DNA of 64,000 nucleotides from Isoetes taiwanensis (Eukaryota > Streptophyta > Lycopodiopsida > Isoetales > Isoetaceae). The notes beneath the pieces are model-generated. The model worked only from the letters and a program-made list of their open reading frames with translations, had not been told where the DNA came from and ran no database searches. The position numbers and the translations under genes are program-made. Numbering within the stretch: the first letter of the stretch is position 1; each line of letters begins with the position of its first letter. The stretch spans positions 2,214,325 to 2,278,324 of the forward strand of contig JAJEKV010000113.1 of NCBI GenBank assembly GCA_021234155.1, read 5' to 3'. Positions 21,750-33,678 of the stretch are shown here, piece by piece.

Positions 21750-22100
21750 GGCGAGCCCGTTTATCTGCTGTAAGGGGCAAGCAGGGGTGTTTATCCCCTT
21801 TAATCGGCAGGCAAGATTCCTCACCCATTCCTGCACCCACAGCTCGATTATCATCTCCATAGCATGATTATCAGCTCCCACAGCTAGATTATCATAGGTT
21901 CGGCACCTTCCAAAGCTAAGTTATCAGCTCGAGGCTGAATCCAATGCTAAAAGCTGCAAACAAAGATTGATGCTGCCTGTTTCCGCGTTCTAAGCTGCCT
22001 CTTCATCGCTGTTATGGCCTATCACAGGGCTGCAATCAACAGTGGGCAACGGTTGGATCCGAAAGCCTGCCGGTTAAGAGCACCTAACTGTCCTCCACAT

Positions 22101-22157
22101 TATAGGGAAGCCCATTTATAGGGAAGCCCATTTATAGGGAAGCCCACTAAATGGGCT
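22101..22157. repeat. 17-bp direct triplet followed by an inverted copy
   Basis: TATAGGGAAGCCCATTT occurs at 22101 and 22118, with a partial third copy at 22135. It is followed by an inverted, slightly changed copy AAATGGGCTTTCCTATA, so the last repeat can form a stem-loop. Confidence 0.85.
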
Positions 22158-22318
22158 TTCCTATATACGTAAACGACATTTACGTGTCATCCTGCCCTAG
22201 CTTCCATTGTGGCGTTGACACGTAACATTTTTCAATTCCAATAATGTGCAGTAAATTTAGTTGCATTCTGTTTCTACTTGCATTTTCACTTGCAAACCCT
22301 TGTTTATGTGGGTTTATG

Positions 22319-22358
22319 GCATATCCTAGGTATATGCTAGAATATACCTAGGATATGC
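22319..22358. repeat. Perfect 17-bp stem with 6-nt loop
   Basis: GCATATCCTAGGTATAT (22319-22335) and its exact complement (22342-22358) flank GCTAGA. The stem is AT-rich and followed by no T-run, so it is not a terminator-like site. It may be a MITE remnant. Confidence 0.9.
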
Positions 22359-22539
22359 TGATGACTGCTCCAAACCTACTCTTCGCTGTAAACTCTCGGT
22401 CACCTGTTTCGGGATCCGGATGCTCCAACCGAAAATAACCGGCGTAATCAAGATGCCCAAAAATGCCATTGCCCAAGCCCAATCCTTGGTCGCCTCTCTT
22501 TTTTGAGCTGATTCTACCCGGTTTCTCGTCAATGGCTCC

Positions 22540-24060
22540 ACTGTGGCATTCGGCGGCCATTATGGCAACATGCTCTCCTCAGGGACTATCTCATTCTCCC
22601 TAGAAATTGTCACATTTCTGCCGTTTTCGCTATGGTTCTATCTCGGGGCAATTCCTCGTGTATTTGCATCCTATTTACTGACGAAATCACGGGCATTGCT
22701 CATGGCGTCCACCCTCGGTGTTGAAGACGCTATATGGAGATTCGAAAGCATAAATCCGGCAAAATAGGTGCGGTTCTTGTTGTTTCTCCTACTTATTTTG
22801 GTGTCTCAGTAGTCGCCCGGATGAGATAGCATTGGTGTGTAAGAGACATGGCGTGCCTCCTCCATTGTTGATGAGGCACATGGAGGCCATTTCCATTTTC
22901 ATCTTTGAAATGCCCAAGACAAAGATTAGAGCGAAGTCGACATTGCCGCTCAATCCACACATAAGGTTATGAGTTCCTTGACTCGATTCGCTATCTTTGC
23001 ATTTGAAGGGATGCAATGTGGCATCCGAGAAAATTGCTAAGTGCCTCGGGCTTTGCAAACCTCCAGCCCCAAGCTATTTATTATTGGGCTCATTGGATGC
23101 AACAAAGGGATCGGATGAGTAACCTACATATATTTGATGATGCTCTTCATTTCGCAAACATGGCACGCCATTCTTTGAAGCTGGTCCCCGGAATTAGGGT
23201 TTTAGGTGGCGGCGGTTTACATGCTCTTAAGATAAAAACCGGGGTTCTATCGGTTTGGATCCCCTACGCCCCGATTTGTTGGTGTATGGGAATTGGGTAT
23301 GACAGGCTTTGAAGCCGATGATATCCCGTGGTACGAGTATAAGGTAGTAGCCGAGCTTCCTTCAAGTTATTCACTAACATTTGTTATAGGCATTGGAACA
23401 CGCTTTAGATGATATTAAACTTTTAGTTGAGGGTTTCCGGGTATCTCAATCCAAAGCAAAGAAAGAGCTGGTGAAAGCATTACTCATCCATGGATTCCCA
23501 CTTCTAACATCCTAAATATCATGTTGAGTCCAAGAGATGCATTTTTTGCAGACGTGGAGATATGAGAATTGAAAATTCTGTGGGTTACGTTTGTGCAGAG
23601 CTAATATGCCCATATCCTCCTCGGGATTCCCCGTAATATTCCCGGAGAGGTTATTACCCGAGAGAGCCACCTTGGATCACTTAGAAGTTCGGTTGCCAAA
23701 GGTGCCTTCATTAGTGGAGCATCGATCCATCTTTATCGACGTTGTTGGTTTGTAAATTGTAGGGTTCCAAAGAGCTAAGTTGGTTCATGTAGATAGTTGA
23801 CATTTGGATCTTGCTTGAATGTTGTTTTGGGGAATGGTCAATGCAGATGTGTGCAAGACCTGCTTTTTTGGGCTTTCGAAGGATACATATCGAGAATGTT
23901 TTATTAGTGGCCATCCTCGTGGACAATGGGCTGCAAAATATGTCTTTGCTTTAGGCCTAATGCTTCACCACGCCAGAGTTCTCGTTCAATTATGTCTGCA
24001 AATGTTTACAACTGCAGTAAAGCAGTGCATAAAGAAGGGTGTTAGATTGAAGCAACATTG
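22540..24060. pseudogene. Unresolved coding-like remnants
   Basis: Several fragments look protein-coding but do not join. On the plus strand, after a TTATAG acceptor at about 23391, ALEHALDDIKLLVEGFRVSQ and then SKAKKELVKALLIHGFPLLT run to a stop. On the minus strand near 23620-23700 KVALSGNNLSGNITGN looks like one leucine-rich repeat of a receptor kinase, and NLQTNNVDKDGSM near 23720-23760 could be another. No kinase or further repeats are visible. I treat this as decayed gene sequence of uncertain identity, possibly on both strands. Confidence 0.3.
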
Positions 24061-24174
24061 CTATGGGAGACTCAGAAAGATTTAGGACTAGGAAGAGTTA
24101 AAAGTTGGGTCTCAATATCATGAGCTTTAGTAAGGGCAACAGATACATGTTCCATGTTTGATCTTCATTTCTTG

Positions 24175-24468
24175 TTATGAAAACCAGGAGCTCATTAACA
24201 CCATATAATGTTGCACATAGAGATTTAATGATTTTGCATTAAACGCTTGATACATGTTAGTTTTCCACCAAGTGCCTATTAACTTGTCGAGGCTAGACAC
24301 CATGGCGGCTGCAGCTCCAACAAAATACTGCCTCATGGCCAGTGCATCTGCAGAATCTGGATCAAACAGGAAGCTAGCAAGCAATTCTCTCAGTTTCTCA
24401 TCGAACTTCTTCATTATATGCCATCCCTGCCTAATTTCTCTTCTCAAGTCCTCTTCATTCTTCACCAT
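24175..24468 (-). CDS. Hypothetical 97-residue protein or gene fragment
   Basis: The frame opens with ATG at 24468 and reads KNEEDLRREIRQGWHIMKKF, DEKLRELLASFLFDPDSADA and then AMRQYFVGAAAAMVSSLDKL. It is helical and charged, with composition typical of real protein rather than chance AT-rich frames. The last 25 residues, ending in SSWFS, look less convincing and may be read-through into an intron or flanking DNA. I do not recognise the family. Confidence 0.4.
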   Translation of the reverse strand: MVKNEEDLRREIRQGWHIMKKFDEKLRELLASFLFDPDSADALAMRQYFVGAAAAMVSSLDKLIGTWWKTNMYQAFNAKSLNLYVQHYMVLMSSWFS

Positions 24469-25960
24469 TTAATGTTCTTTACGCATCTTTGGACCTTCGG
24501 TTTCTCTTGTGTCCGACAACGATGAATCTGGGGATGTGCGTAAGCAAGATAATTTGATAAGGTTTCAGATTAGAGAAACTAGGCCACGAAATGGCCTGCA
24601 AACTTCCATGTTTCCCAATGTCTGAATGTTACATGTTTTCCACCTTATAGAGCCATTAGTAGGCGTGCTTATTTTAGATTCATTGGGACTGTTTTGCCAA
24701 TATGATTTGGCCTGCAACAAATACGAGGGGGTCCATCTGCTTTGCCATCAAGCGAGGGAGCCCAACAAACTTACCTGAAGGTACAAATTTCTTTTAACAG
24801 TGTTCCTTCCTGTTGTCTAATTCATTGATGTTCTATTCCAATCTCTCTTTGGGCTTCGCATACTTGATGGGACAAGGCAATTGCCAAGTATTTTTTCTTT
24901 AAGATAGGTTGCTAAGAGCAAAGGTAATGGGCATGTATTGGGTTTCCAAGACTGACATCCTTAAAATAAATAAAAGTTAGATGTATTTAACCATTTATGC
25001 TATTTTGACCTTATCTAGTACGATATTTATTTGTGAGCTAGCATCTAGACAAAAACTGGTTTTCTCTAGTTTAGGCATACTATCATTTCACCACAACGTA
25101 AAATTTGGGTAAGCAATTTTGCCACCACCACTATGCCGAACCAAAATTAACTGACACCAACCAAGTTAAACGTGCATATTAGAAAATGGATTACTACATC
25201 ATCAAGGCACTTAAACACACATATTCGAAATGGGATTGTTATATTACCAAAGCACGAATTGGTTCTTTTGTACCATTGGGTACTCTATTCTTAATATTTG
25301 TATGCATTCACTAAGAAAATGTAAGCATGTATTCATACAGGCCCTGTACAATTTCCATTACTAATATAACTACAAAAAGCATTCTTCATAAATGGCTAAT
25401 ATGTTTTAGACAAAGATCATAATCACGTCAATAGGTACTGAGATTTGCAAGCCTCTTCTTGGTCCATGTACAATTCATAAACAAAACAAAACAACACAAA
25501 ACAAAACTCCACGTTCAAACCATTAATAAGCCCCGACACATAAAATGACCCAACAAGAACCATGAAAACGAAACGACAAGAAGAAACATGAAAACACATT
25601 CTCGGGCCACCGTAGGGCAACCCTCCGTGCGCAGCACCTTGTTTTAGTTGCATTCTGGATTTCTGCTTGTATTCCAAATCTACTTGCATTCTCCTACACC
25701 ATCCAAAATTTAAAGTTCAGATCTAACTCGTGAATTCAATTAGCAATTCAATAAATTTAAACTACGACATAAATTTAAATCATGAACAATCAGAAATATA
25801 TTACCAATGCAAAAGTCTCATTATATTCATCAAAAGTATCAGAAGAGATCATAGTGTATCAAGTTGACTTTGCACTTCACTTGAAATTGAAAATACAGTT
25901 ATGAAAAGTTTTTCCTATAATACTAAATTGTTGTGCTGCCACCTGCTTCTCTAGATCATC
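24469..25960. other. AT-rich intergenic DNA, no gene seen
   Basis: No supported coding region. A minus-strand frame at 25423-25689 is hydrophobic and Phe-rich, consistent with chance translation of an A-rich plus strand. Confidence 0.5.
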
Positions 25961-25974
25961 CCAATGATCGTTTA

Positions 25975-26330
25975 AAAAAGCATCATCTTCAATTTCTTTG
26001 TCCTGCAGACCTGCATGTGATAGTATAGCACCTGGACTGGACCATCGACACTAACTGGCTGAACTTCCTTGACAACATCTAGCACTGTCGCTGACACTGG
26101 AGCAGACAATATCGAAGCAGATGTAGAAGATAAAGAATTACCACGTGGAGCATCCGTCTTACTGTCAAATTGCCCTTTATCATACTTTTCCAACTCTTCT
26201 TTCGGTGGTGCTAGTCACACGTTTTCACTCATAACAGGAGATCCAGAAGTCCGTTTCAGCTGAAATTTGTTGCGTTGGAAAGCTCTCTTAGCAACCTTTC
26301 GATGGTGTATGATATAACCCTGATTGACTA
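25975..26330 (-). pseudogene. Exon-like region with an in-frame TGA, family unknown
   Basis: On the minus strand one frame reads NNLVNQGYIIHHRKVAKRAF, QRNKFQLKRTSGSPVMSENV, then TGA, then LAPPKEELEKYDKGQFDSKT and a Ser/Val-rich stretch ending VSVDGPVQ. Sense on both sides of the TGA suggests a recent nonsense change or a missed intron. The LINE at 26455 begins just upstream of it, and another exon-like piece (31705-31800, same strand) lies beyond that LINE. The LINE may therefore have inserted within this gene. Confidence 0.35.
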
Positions 26331-26534
26331 AGTTATTTCTGTGATAACAGCAATTTTCCGGCCGGTTTGCTCTTCTGGATTCTGGATTAGGGCTTCACAT
26401 ATTCCCTTGACTTGCCCTAATTTGTTGGTCCGTTTGATTCAAGATCTGTCTAGGTACCCATGGACACTCTCAGGACATCCCCAACCCAACTCGAGAACCA
26501 GACCCGCACCTGACACTCGACCACGGTACTCGAC

Positions 26535-27930
26535 ATGCCCACTTGGGAGGAGCATACAGGCGGCCCACCGCGCAAGAGACCTAGACCTAGCAGTCAGGCC
26601 AAGGGAGAAGCCTCTTCCATGAAGAAGGACTCGTGCAAAGGCTCAGGCGGCAAGCTCACTCAACCCGGCGGACACGGTCGGCACCCAAATTTTGCACCTC
26701 GGGACGCCCGATTCCACAAGGATGGCACACCAGTCATGCCATGAGAGGTGGAGACAAACACAGGCGATGGTTGAGGATCACACCACTCAGATCTCACACC
26801 CAAGTGCTTAAGAAGCAACTGGCTATAGTAAAGCAACAGTTTGCAGGCATTGAGACCCAAGTGCAACAATTGCTTGACAGTATTCGCTTGTTGCAGTTTG
26901 AAAGGGAGCAGGATAGCCGGACTCTTGCCGGCCTCCCGGGCACAAATAGACACCATGTCTACCGTGAGATGAAGTTATAATGAAGGACAAGGAGAGAATT
27001 GAGCAGGAGATGGTCACTGATATCTCCCGTCTTCGATCAGACATTGTAGATGTCATTGCCACTCAGGGGGCATTTCAGATAGCAACTAACGAAAGTCAGT
27101 TGCTACAGCAGGCCCTTCATAACAGGATCAGCACAATGGAGATCACCTTCACATCGACAGATGATGTAATTGCCTCTAGGATACAGAAGTTGGAACAGCG
27201 TTCCCTTGTTCAAGAGCAAGAGGCACACGACCTACGAGAAGCTACAATCCAACAGGGGAAAGGACTCCATGCCAATGCACACGAGGCCTTGCAAAATTGT
27301 GTATCCGAGTTGGAGCGGCAGAAACAATTCCAGCAGGAGCTGAGCTCTCGGCTTCAGAAGGCGGAGGCAATCTCAGGCACCTCAGCTGCCACCCATGCTC
27401 AAGCACCCATGCGAAGTCAGTCTAGGCAGGCACCACGACGCCCTACTTCACCATTCCGCCCACGCCAACAGACCCTCCCTGCTCATGGACATCTGGACAA
27501 ATTTTCAACTCACAGACAAAGCCCCGGTACATGCTGTCCCAAAGAACGCTGATCCACGTGAGCTTAGTCAACGCAGACGGAGAGGTCATAATTTGGTGAT
27601 CCGTGGCTGCACCTAAGAAGAGAGAGAGAATCTCATTCACCGACTCCGTCTGCGGATCATCAATCGTATGACATTGCCGGGCTCACACATTGCTCGAGCC
27701 ACCGTCATGGTGCTCGACGTTCTGCCTACAACCGTATTGTCATATTCATAGTAGCAGATATGCAAGTACGGGATGCCATACTTCGCCAGGGCAAGCAATT
27801 GAAGGGAACATCCTTGTATGTGGACCGAGACCTCACCCTAGCGCAACAAGAGTCCCGCAGGCGTGAGCTCACCAAGGTTCGAGGCATCCGCCAAAGGAGG
27901 AGCATGGGACTAGTTCGAGGCAAGATGCAC
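26535..27930 (+). pseudogene. LINE ORF1p remnant (coiled coil plus RNA-binding domains)
   Basis: The start is basic and rich in Pro, Gly and Lys. A coiled-coil segment follows at 26980-27370 (KDKERIEQEMVTDISRLRSD, then KLEQRSLVQEQEAHDLREAT). Next is RRRGHNLVIRGCT, the start of the RRM-like domain, and RQGKQLKGTSLYVDRDLTLA with QQESRRRELTKVRGIRQRR, the C-terminal nucleic-acid-binding domain. This order is that of L1 ORF1p, the RNA chaperone that trimerises through the coiled coil. Confidence 0.75.
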
Positions 27931-28229
27931 ATTTTCCGCTCACACCAGAATGTTGCTTTCGAGACCCTCCGGGCCATTCAACAGCCCCCCCTCCTCCTCG
28001 ATCATGCTCCTCCACCGTCTGCTCCAGCCCCATGCCCCGGCTGCCCACTTGCCACTACTCCCTCAGTCATATGCCACCCCAACTCCTCTCGCTTCTCACT
28101 CGCCCCCAACCCCTCTGCTTCTCACTCTGTCCACATGACTCGATCACTCACGCTTCCCACTCTTCCCCACAACTCAATCTGCGCGCATGCCTCTGCTGCT
28201 AACAAATAGGGAATGTGCCTTGGGTGGTC

Positions 28230-29090
28230 TCCTCGGAATTGTCGAGGTTTTCGCATGGCGTAAGGGGGATAGTCTCAACTCTGTTGCTGCAGGTATGGAT
28301 CTCATCTTCCTCATGGAGACATGGGAGCACGCAGGACACATGCTACCTGATCTTTTAGGCTATCAACATTTCTCAGTCTTCAATAGCTGCACAGGCAAGA
28401 GGGGACATGGAGGGGTTGCCCTGTTATTACCGGAGTCTTTGGCACACATCGGTCTTCCCGCACAAGATTGACAGACACAACCGGTACTTGTGGGTGCAGT
28501 CAGTGAAATTGTAGTGGCAACCCTCTCTTCTTGGCTGCTTGCTACTTTCCACATGTAGAAAGCAACTTTTACCATGCCCACTCAGATGTGGACAGGCTAG
28601 CTCCATATGTCGATCTATATGATGACATACAAAGAACATAGACAGATTGGGTAGTGTGGTACTCCTTGGGGACTTCAATGCACCTGACGGGAGTAGAGCA
28701 GCCCATGAGACTTGATCCTTTGGCTCGGATGTGTTACACCGCTACCGGAGGCGGCTTGGCCAATTAACATCGATGATAGTCAGGTCACGCGCTTTGGCAG
28801 GCAGTTGCTTCTACTATGTGGTGTCTTTGACTTGGTAATTTGTAATGGCCTGGCACAGTGGCCTTCCTCCTGTAAGTGCACCTGCAGACAAGAGAATCAG
28901 GGTGGAGGATCTAGTGTGGTGGACTATCTATTAGTCGCTGAGCAGGATGTACATTTGATCAACCACTTTCGGGTAGGCACAGACAGTAGAGATGAGGAGA
29001 CAGACTCAGATCACCTTCCACTCTACCTGCAGTTGGCTTGGCAGGCTGCTAGAACCCCTTCTACGGCAGCTCCTTGTATACCTCGCTTGC
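28230..29090 (+). pseudogene. LINE apurinic-like endonuclease remnant
   Basis: Fragments in several frames give MDLIFLMETWEH, GKRGHGGVALLLPES, VVLLGDFNAPDGSRAAHET (with the GDFNAP motif, near 28660-28710), VFDLVICNG, VVDYLLVAEQD and ETDSDHLPLYLQLAW (SDH motif). These are the conserved blocks of the EEP nuclease of L1 elements. The frame is broken at least twice. Confidence 0.8.
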
Positions 29091-29589
29091 GATTGGATTA
29101 TGAGCAGGCAAAGGATTATGCTGATATGCTCATAGATGACCTTTCAGGAATTTTGCAGGCCCCCACGCTAGAGCAGCAAATGGGTCAGCTGATTAAGCTC
29201 CTTGGTACTATTGCAGAAAGATGTTTTGGGATAGCATGCCCGAGAGGTATCACAGGGACTGCAACATTCCCCCGTAATCGGTGGTTTGATGCTGAGTGTA
29301 AGGAATACAAATGCCGGCTCCGCCAGATCACAGATCCTGCAATGCACCCACATGCCACCACACAGTATCGTGCTTTCTTGAAGGCAAAGAAATCTTAGTA
29401 CATTGCACGTCATCAAAGGGAAATGTTTTCCATGTTGAAAAGCCATCCTAGAATCTTTTGGCGCAAGGTTCTTCGAAAGCCAGCCCAAATTTCACGGGAA
29501 CATCACTAATGAGCAAAGGGGAACAATACCGCAAAGAACTCTATGATCCTCAAGGGACATGAGCACTCATACCCCCACAGAATGGTCCG

Positions 29590-30512
29590 ACATTAGAAAT
29601 CACAGAGGATGATGTTACCCAGGGTCTGCAGCGTTTGGCCAATGGGAAAGAATTGGACCTGGATGGTATGCAGGCAGAGTTGCTCAAGTGGGCAGGGGAG
29701 CCTATGGTACCAGTCCTAACCACTATGTTCAACAGAGCGCCTGGGGAAGGATTCCCCAGCAAAGGGACCACAAGCGAGTTGTCCCCATTTACAAGGCGTG
29801 AGATCCACATAGTCCAACCAATTACCGAACAATCATGGTCGGGTTCGATGTTTGCCAAACCGCTAATGCATTATTGAGCAACAATTGACCAGTGGGCGTA
29901 TAAACAGTGTGTCGCGAAGCTCTCACACAAGCAGGTTCGCACTCCCGCATTCAACCATTGATCATATCTTCACATTGAGGACTTTGGTTGAGGATAGCGT
30001 AAACCGCCGGGCGGGGACCTGTATTGTTGCTTTGTTGACTTTGCGAAGGCTTTTGACACCGCGCCCTCGGAAAAGTTATGGGAAAGATTGCGGCAACTAG
30101 AGGTTCCCTGTGGATATGCAAAATGCAAAGATACAAAGTTGTAATGAGAGTTGTACAGTGCCGATGCGGATGACGGGACAACCATTCACTAGCGTGATTG
30201 GGGTCCGCCAGATGTCCTCTTTCCCCAACATTGTTTGGTCTCGTACATTGACCGGTTGGAACACCGCTCATGGACAATGGGGTGGCAGGGACCCAATCTT
30301 TTGCATCGTGTCATCGACAACTCATCTATGCAGACGATGTTGACCTCTTAGCTCACACTCCGCAGGATATGCGGTCCTCACTTAGATGCTCGATACATTC
30401 CCGCCCACCACGACATGAAGGTCAATCCGCCAAGACCAAGGTGGTCCTAATCTCATCCTCGCCCATCCAAGGCCCCCTTCATTCACTTATCGAGGGCAAC
30501 AAGTGGAGGTGA
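29590..30512 (+). pseudogene. LINE reverse transcriptase remnant
   Basis: Contains GLQRLANGKELDLDGMQAEL, HSTIDHIFTLRTLVEDSVNR, CCFVDFAKAFDT in broken frames near 30025-30060, and QLIYADDVDLLAHTPQDM (YADD) at about 30318. It parallels the copy at 5497 block by block. Confidence 0.8.
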
Positions 30513-31704
30513 CACCCACCTACAAGTATCCGGGAGTGGAGTTTCCTTCTACACTATCTTTGGACACTTCCATAAGATTGCGTGTAGCAAAGCCAGGCCG
30601 AAAGCACTCTATGCAATGCGTAATAATAACCACAGAGCGTAACTATATGATTGGGGCATCGTGCACATCCGCTCGTGGTATTGGTAGAGCCCGCTCTTTG
30701 TAACGAGTTGAAGTTTGGGGCCCGGTGGTGTCCCTTGCTACTTGGGCGACTTAGAACAGTGCGTAAGGCCTTCTTAGCACGGGCACTTTCGGAGTGAAAT
30801 CCACGGTCCCATATCAAATTTTGTTGCGGGAGACAAAGTTTCCCGCCACTTCAAATGAAGCGGCCCTTGATAGACACATCGCCTATTTCCGGAAGGTGGT
30901 AAATATGGATGATGATCGCTCACCGCGACTTGGCTTATGCAAAGGGCAATGGGACCACAACGACTCAAGAATTGTTGGAAGGATAAAAGAGTGCGCAGGC
31001 TAACTAGATGGAATGTCCAGAGCACATGTGCATCCGTAGAAACAGAGGCGATCGTGGATACCCGAGATGTTACCTTGATGCTTGTTTCTCCAAAGAAGCT
31101 TTGGGATTCCGTGGCTCGAGCAAGTCAAAACAAAGACATTACAAGCAAAGACATAAATCCCACATTAGAGAACGAGGCCCACAGCCGCTACCTCGCTCAC
31201 ATCCGCCCATGAAAAGCGCAGCATATCGCCTCCATTCGCCGCAGTGCCCACCATCTCCGGATTGAGACAGTCGATGGATTGGGGAGCCACGCCGGATAGG
31301 GTTTGTCGGTCTTTGCCGGGACGGGAGTCTGTTGAGGATGAGTGTCACACTTTCCGAGCTGCCCAAAGATATGATCGATTCGACACACGCTATGCTCGCT
31401 TGATTAGACCCTCGATGAGCCGCTACACATGATACCGGGCACGACTTTCTGGTGCGCTCACTTTGGATCATACATTCAGAAGTACTGGACTTGAGGGCTC
31501 GATATGCCCCCACCAACCATTTAATTGATGTCGCCAGCCTTATTGTCGCCACGGTTTTTCCCTCAAAACCCTTCCGGAATCGGGGGTTTTAATCCCGGCA
31601 AGAATGTGATCTTTCTTTAGCTTTTTGTATTGGGTCCCATAGGCCGATTGGTCTCCGTGGACGATAAAAACAATTCTATTCTATTCTATTCTATTCTATT
31701 TATA

Positions 31705-31802
31705 AACATGTTCAAACATTCTTCTTGCACCAGTTGCACCAAATGGCTTTCCAGCTATCTCCATTGCAGCCTTCACTTGCAACTCGGAGGTTTTATCATA
31801 CC
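31705..31802 (-). pseudogene. Exon-like piece abutting the LINE tail
   Basis: The minus-strand frame YDKTSELQVKAAMEIAGKPF followed by GATGARRMFEH is protein-like and is preceded by a splice-acceptor-like TGTAG. It touches the TTCTA tail of the LINE. It may belong to the same host gene as the piece at 25975. Family unknown. Confidence 0.3.
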
Positions 31803-33577
31803 TACAGAAATAAAGAAACATTAATGGATAACTAACTATACAACAAAAAGTCGCATTTAATTAAAGTGGGTCTCATTCCATTCCCATTTTTTTTGGAACC
31901 CTGTTATTTTACACGAAAAGGATGAGGGAAACTTTTGAAACCGCATTATTGCTTTAGAAGATGCCTGTTTTCCTGCGTGAAAAAAAATGTTAAGGGAAAT
32001 TACGTGGTCCACTTTTCTCAGTTAGCGAGTCGAGAAGAGAAAGGGCATAACTAAAACCAATCAAAATGCTATCTCTCTGTAAACAGTGTTGATCTGCCCT
32101 GAATTTTTATCCATAAATAATTTCACTACATTGTATTTTATAGTGGTTGAAGATACCATGATGGTCGGGCTGGCACAAATATTACATCATCTTCGCATAC
32201 AGGCCACCTTCTAGGAACAACATGCAGAGCCGGGTCCGAGGTGTTCCAAGCCACGAGTGCAACTTGAAGAGAATAGAAATCTGAACACGCTGGCCTGAAC
32301 AATGCATGTCACCAACCTCTTCTCGTCCTCTTTCTTCAATGAATGGGTCTTTCCATGGCTCCCGATCATGTCCTTTATGTTCGTGATCTGTACTGGGAAA
32401 GGCAAAATCAAGTTAATGCAAGTGATGCTACAGATAATACAAATAAGAAAACAACCAGTTCTAAGGGCCATTTCTGAAGAAAGTAGGTCTGAGGCCCTTT
32501 CTCGACTCGCGAGTCGAGAAAGGCTCTAAGGCCCCTCTGAGGGCCTTTCTCGACTCGCGAGTCGAGAAATGTAGATAAGAGCCAAAAAATAAAAATAAAA
32601 AGAAGAACTTTTTTCCCCCTTTTTTTAAGTAGGAAAAAAAAAAGGTTTTTGAGGGCCTTTCTCGACTCTGAGGGCCTTTCTCGACTCGCGAGTCGAGAAA
32701 CGTAGCTTAGAGCCCAAAAAAAAAAAACGAAACTAGCAAAAAGGCACGCCAGAGGCTTTGTAAGGAAAGGGAAAGATGAGAGTTGTTTTGTAGATTTTAT
32801 TTAGAGATAGGCATTCATCCATGGTCATGCCCATGTGAAGTATGGAAGCTTTAGGTGCTGATATATTGCATTTTCCTTTTTATCATATTGTAATTGTCTT
32901 CGACATTCCTTTTTTTTTTAAAAAAAAAAAATAAAGAATTCTTATTTTATAAGTGAAGTATTCTTTTTCTTAGGCTGTGGTGTTGGCAATGTTATAATAG
33001 CAAGATATTGAGTGTGATCTATAAAGTTGGGATTGTTTCATTTATAGAGCAAAAGCAGTCATGGACTTTTGTAGACCTAAGTGACCAACTTATTTTGAAG
33101 TTTGAGATTGTTATATCTAATTTTTTATTTACTATAACCATGCCTTTTATCCTTGTTTGATATGGTAGGTGGAGTCATGCATGAACCCAAAACAACTAGC
33201 ACTTATCCTTGTTTGAAGTCATAGTTGCTTGATACAAGGATTCCAATAAACGTTACTAGGCCTATTCTCTAGTAGCTAATCTAATTTTTCATATACACAT
33301 CTTGTAAAGTTGTAGAGAACCTTAGATGGCAATTTACACCGGATTTTTAAGTGATTTAACATGCTCTCCAATATGTTTCAATGCTAAAATTATAAATTGC
33401 TAACTAAAATGTGTGGGTCGACAGTGGGGAGATATTGCTTCACCAGTCCACATGCATAGTAAACATGAGAAGTTATGGAAGCCAATTGCCAGGTATTGTT
33501 ATTAGTGAAGAAAAAAATGTTGACATTCAACTCTTTTGTGTAATTCTTAAATAGCTTCGAACTTGTGTTTATTAAAG
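31803..33577. other. AT-rich DNA with a palindrome cluster
   Basis: Apart from the palindromic repeats near 32500-32700, there is a minus-strand protein-like piece at 32260-32400 (HDREPWKDPFIEERGREEV). It has no recognised family and no paired exon. Confidence 0.35.
32496..32700. repeat. Cluster of three palindromes, arm TTCTCGACT around CGCG
   Basis: Perfect palindromes lie at 32496-32523 (28 bp), 32546-32569 and 32677-32700 (24 bp each), with a half copy at 32656-32668. They are separated by A/T homopolymer-rich DNA and preceded by GAGGGCC. A degenerate version is at about 32020-32045. The same module, including a CCTTTTTTTAAGTAG leader, recurs at 41580-41834. Confidence 0.9.
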
Positions 33578-33678
33578 ATGCAGTGATGACAGGACATTGC
33601 CCAATCTGTTCAAAGGCTTTCTTTGGGGACCTGGGTGGAGATGTAGTTAATCAACACATTGACAAGTGCCTCTCGCAG
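33578..33678 (+). pseudogene. Isolated UBZ-type zinc finger exon
   Basis: One 101-bp plus-strand segment follows TTAAAG and ends at CAG|GT. It encodes VMTGHCPICSKAFFGDLGGD then VVNQHIDKCLSQ. CPIC...HIDKC is the C2HC pattern of ubiquitin-binding zinc fingers in DNA-repair proteins such as SLX4, WRNIP1, SNM1 or RAD18 families. The Cys-to-His spacing of 15 is longer than the usual 11. No neighbouring exons of such a gene are recognised, so it may be a fragment. Confidence 0.45.

Larger units (their letters stand above)
26455..31700 (+). mobile_element. L1-type LINE, second copy of the family at 4226
   Basis: The plus strand carries ORF1 pieces (26535-27930), endonuclease (28230-29090), reverse transcriptase (about 29590-30400) and C-terminal sequence to 31430. 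The 3' region at 31553-31670 shares GGTTTTTCCCTC, CGGGGGTTTTAATCCCGG and CCGATTGGTCTCCGTGGACG with the first copy, then AAAAA and five TTCTA units. The 5' end is not precisely defined; I place it near 26455 from composition. Endonuclease is more complete than in the first copy. Multiple frameshifts and stops make it defective. Confidence 0.85.

Noticed and set aside
21447-21840. Identical peptide encoded on both strands near 21640-21740
   Set aside because: This is a consequence of the perfect palindrome, not a conserved protein.
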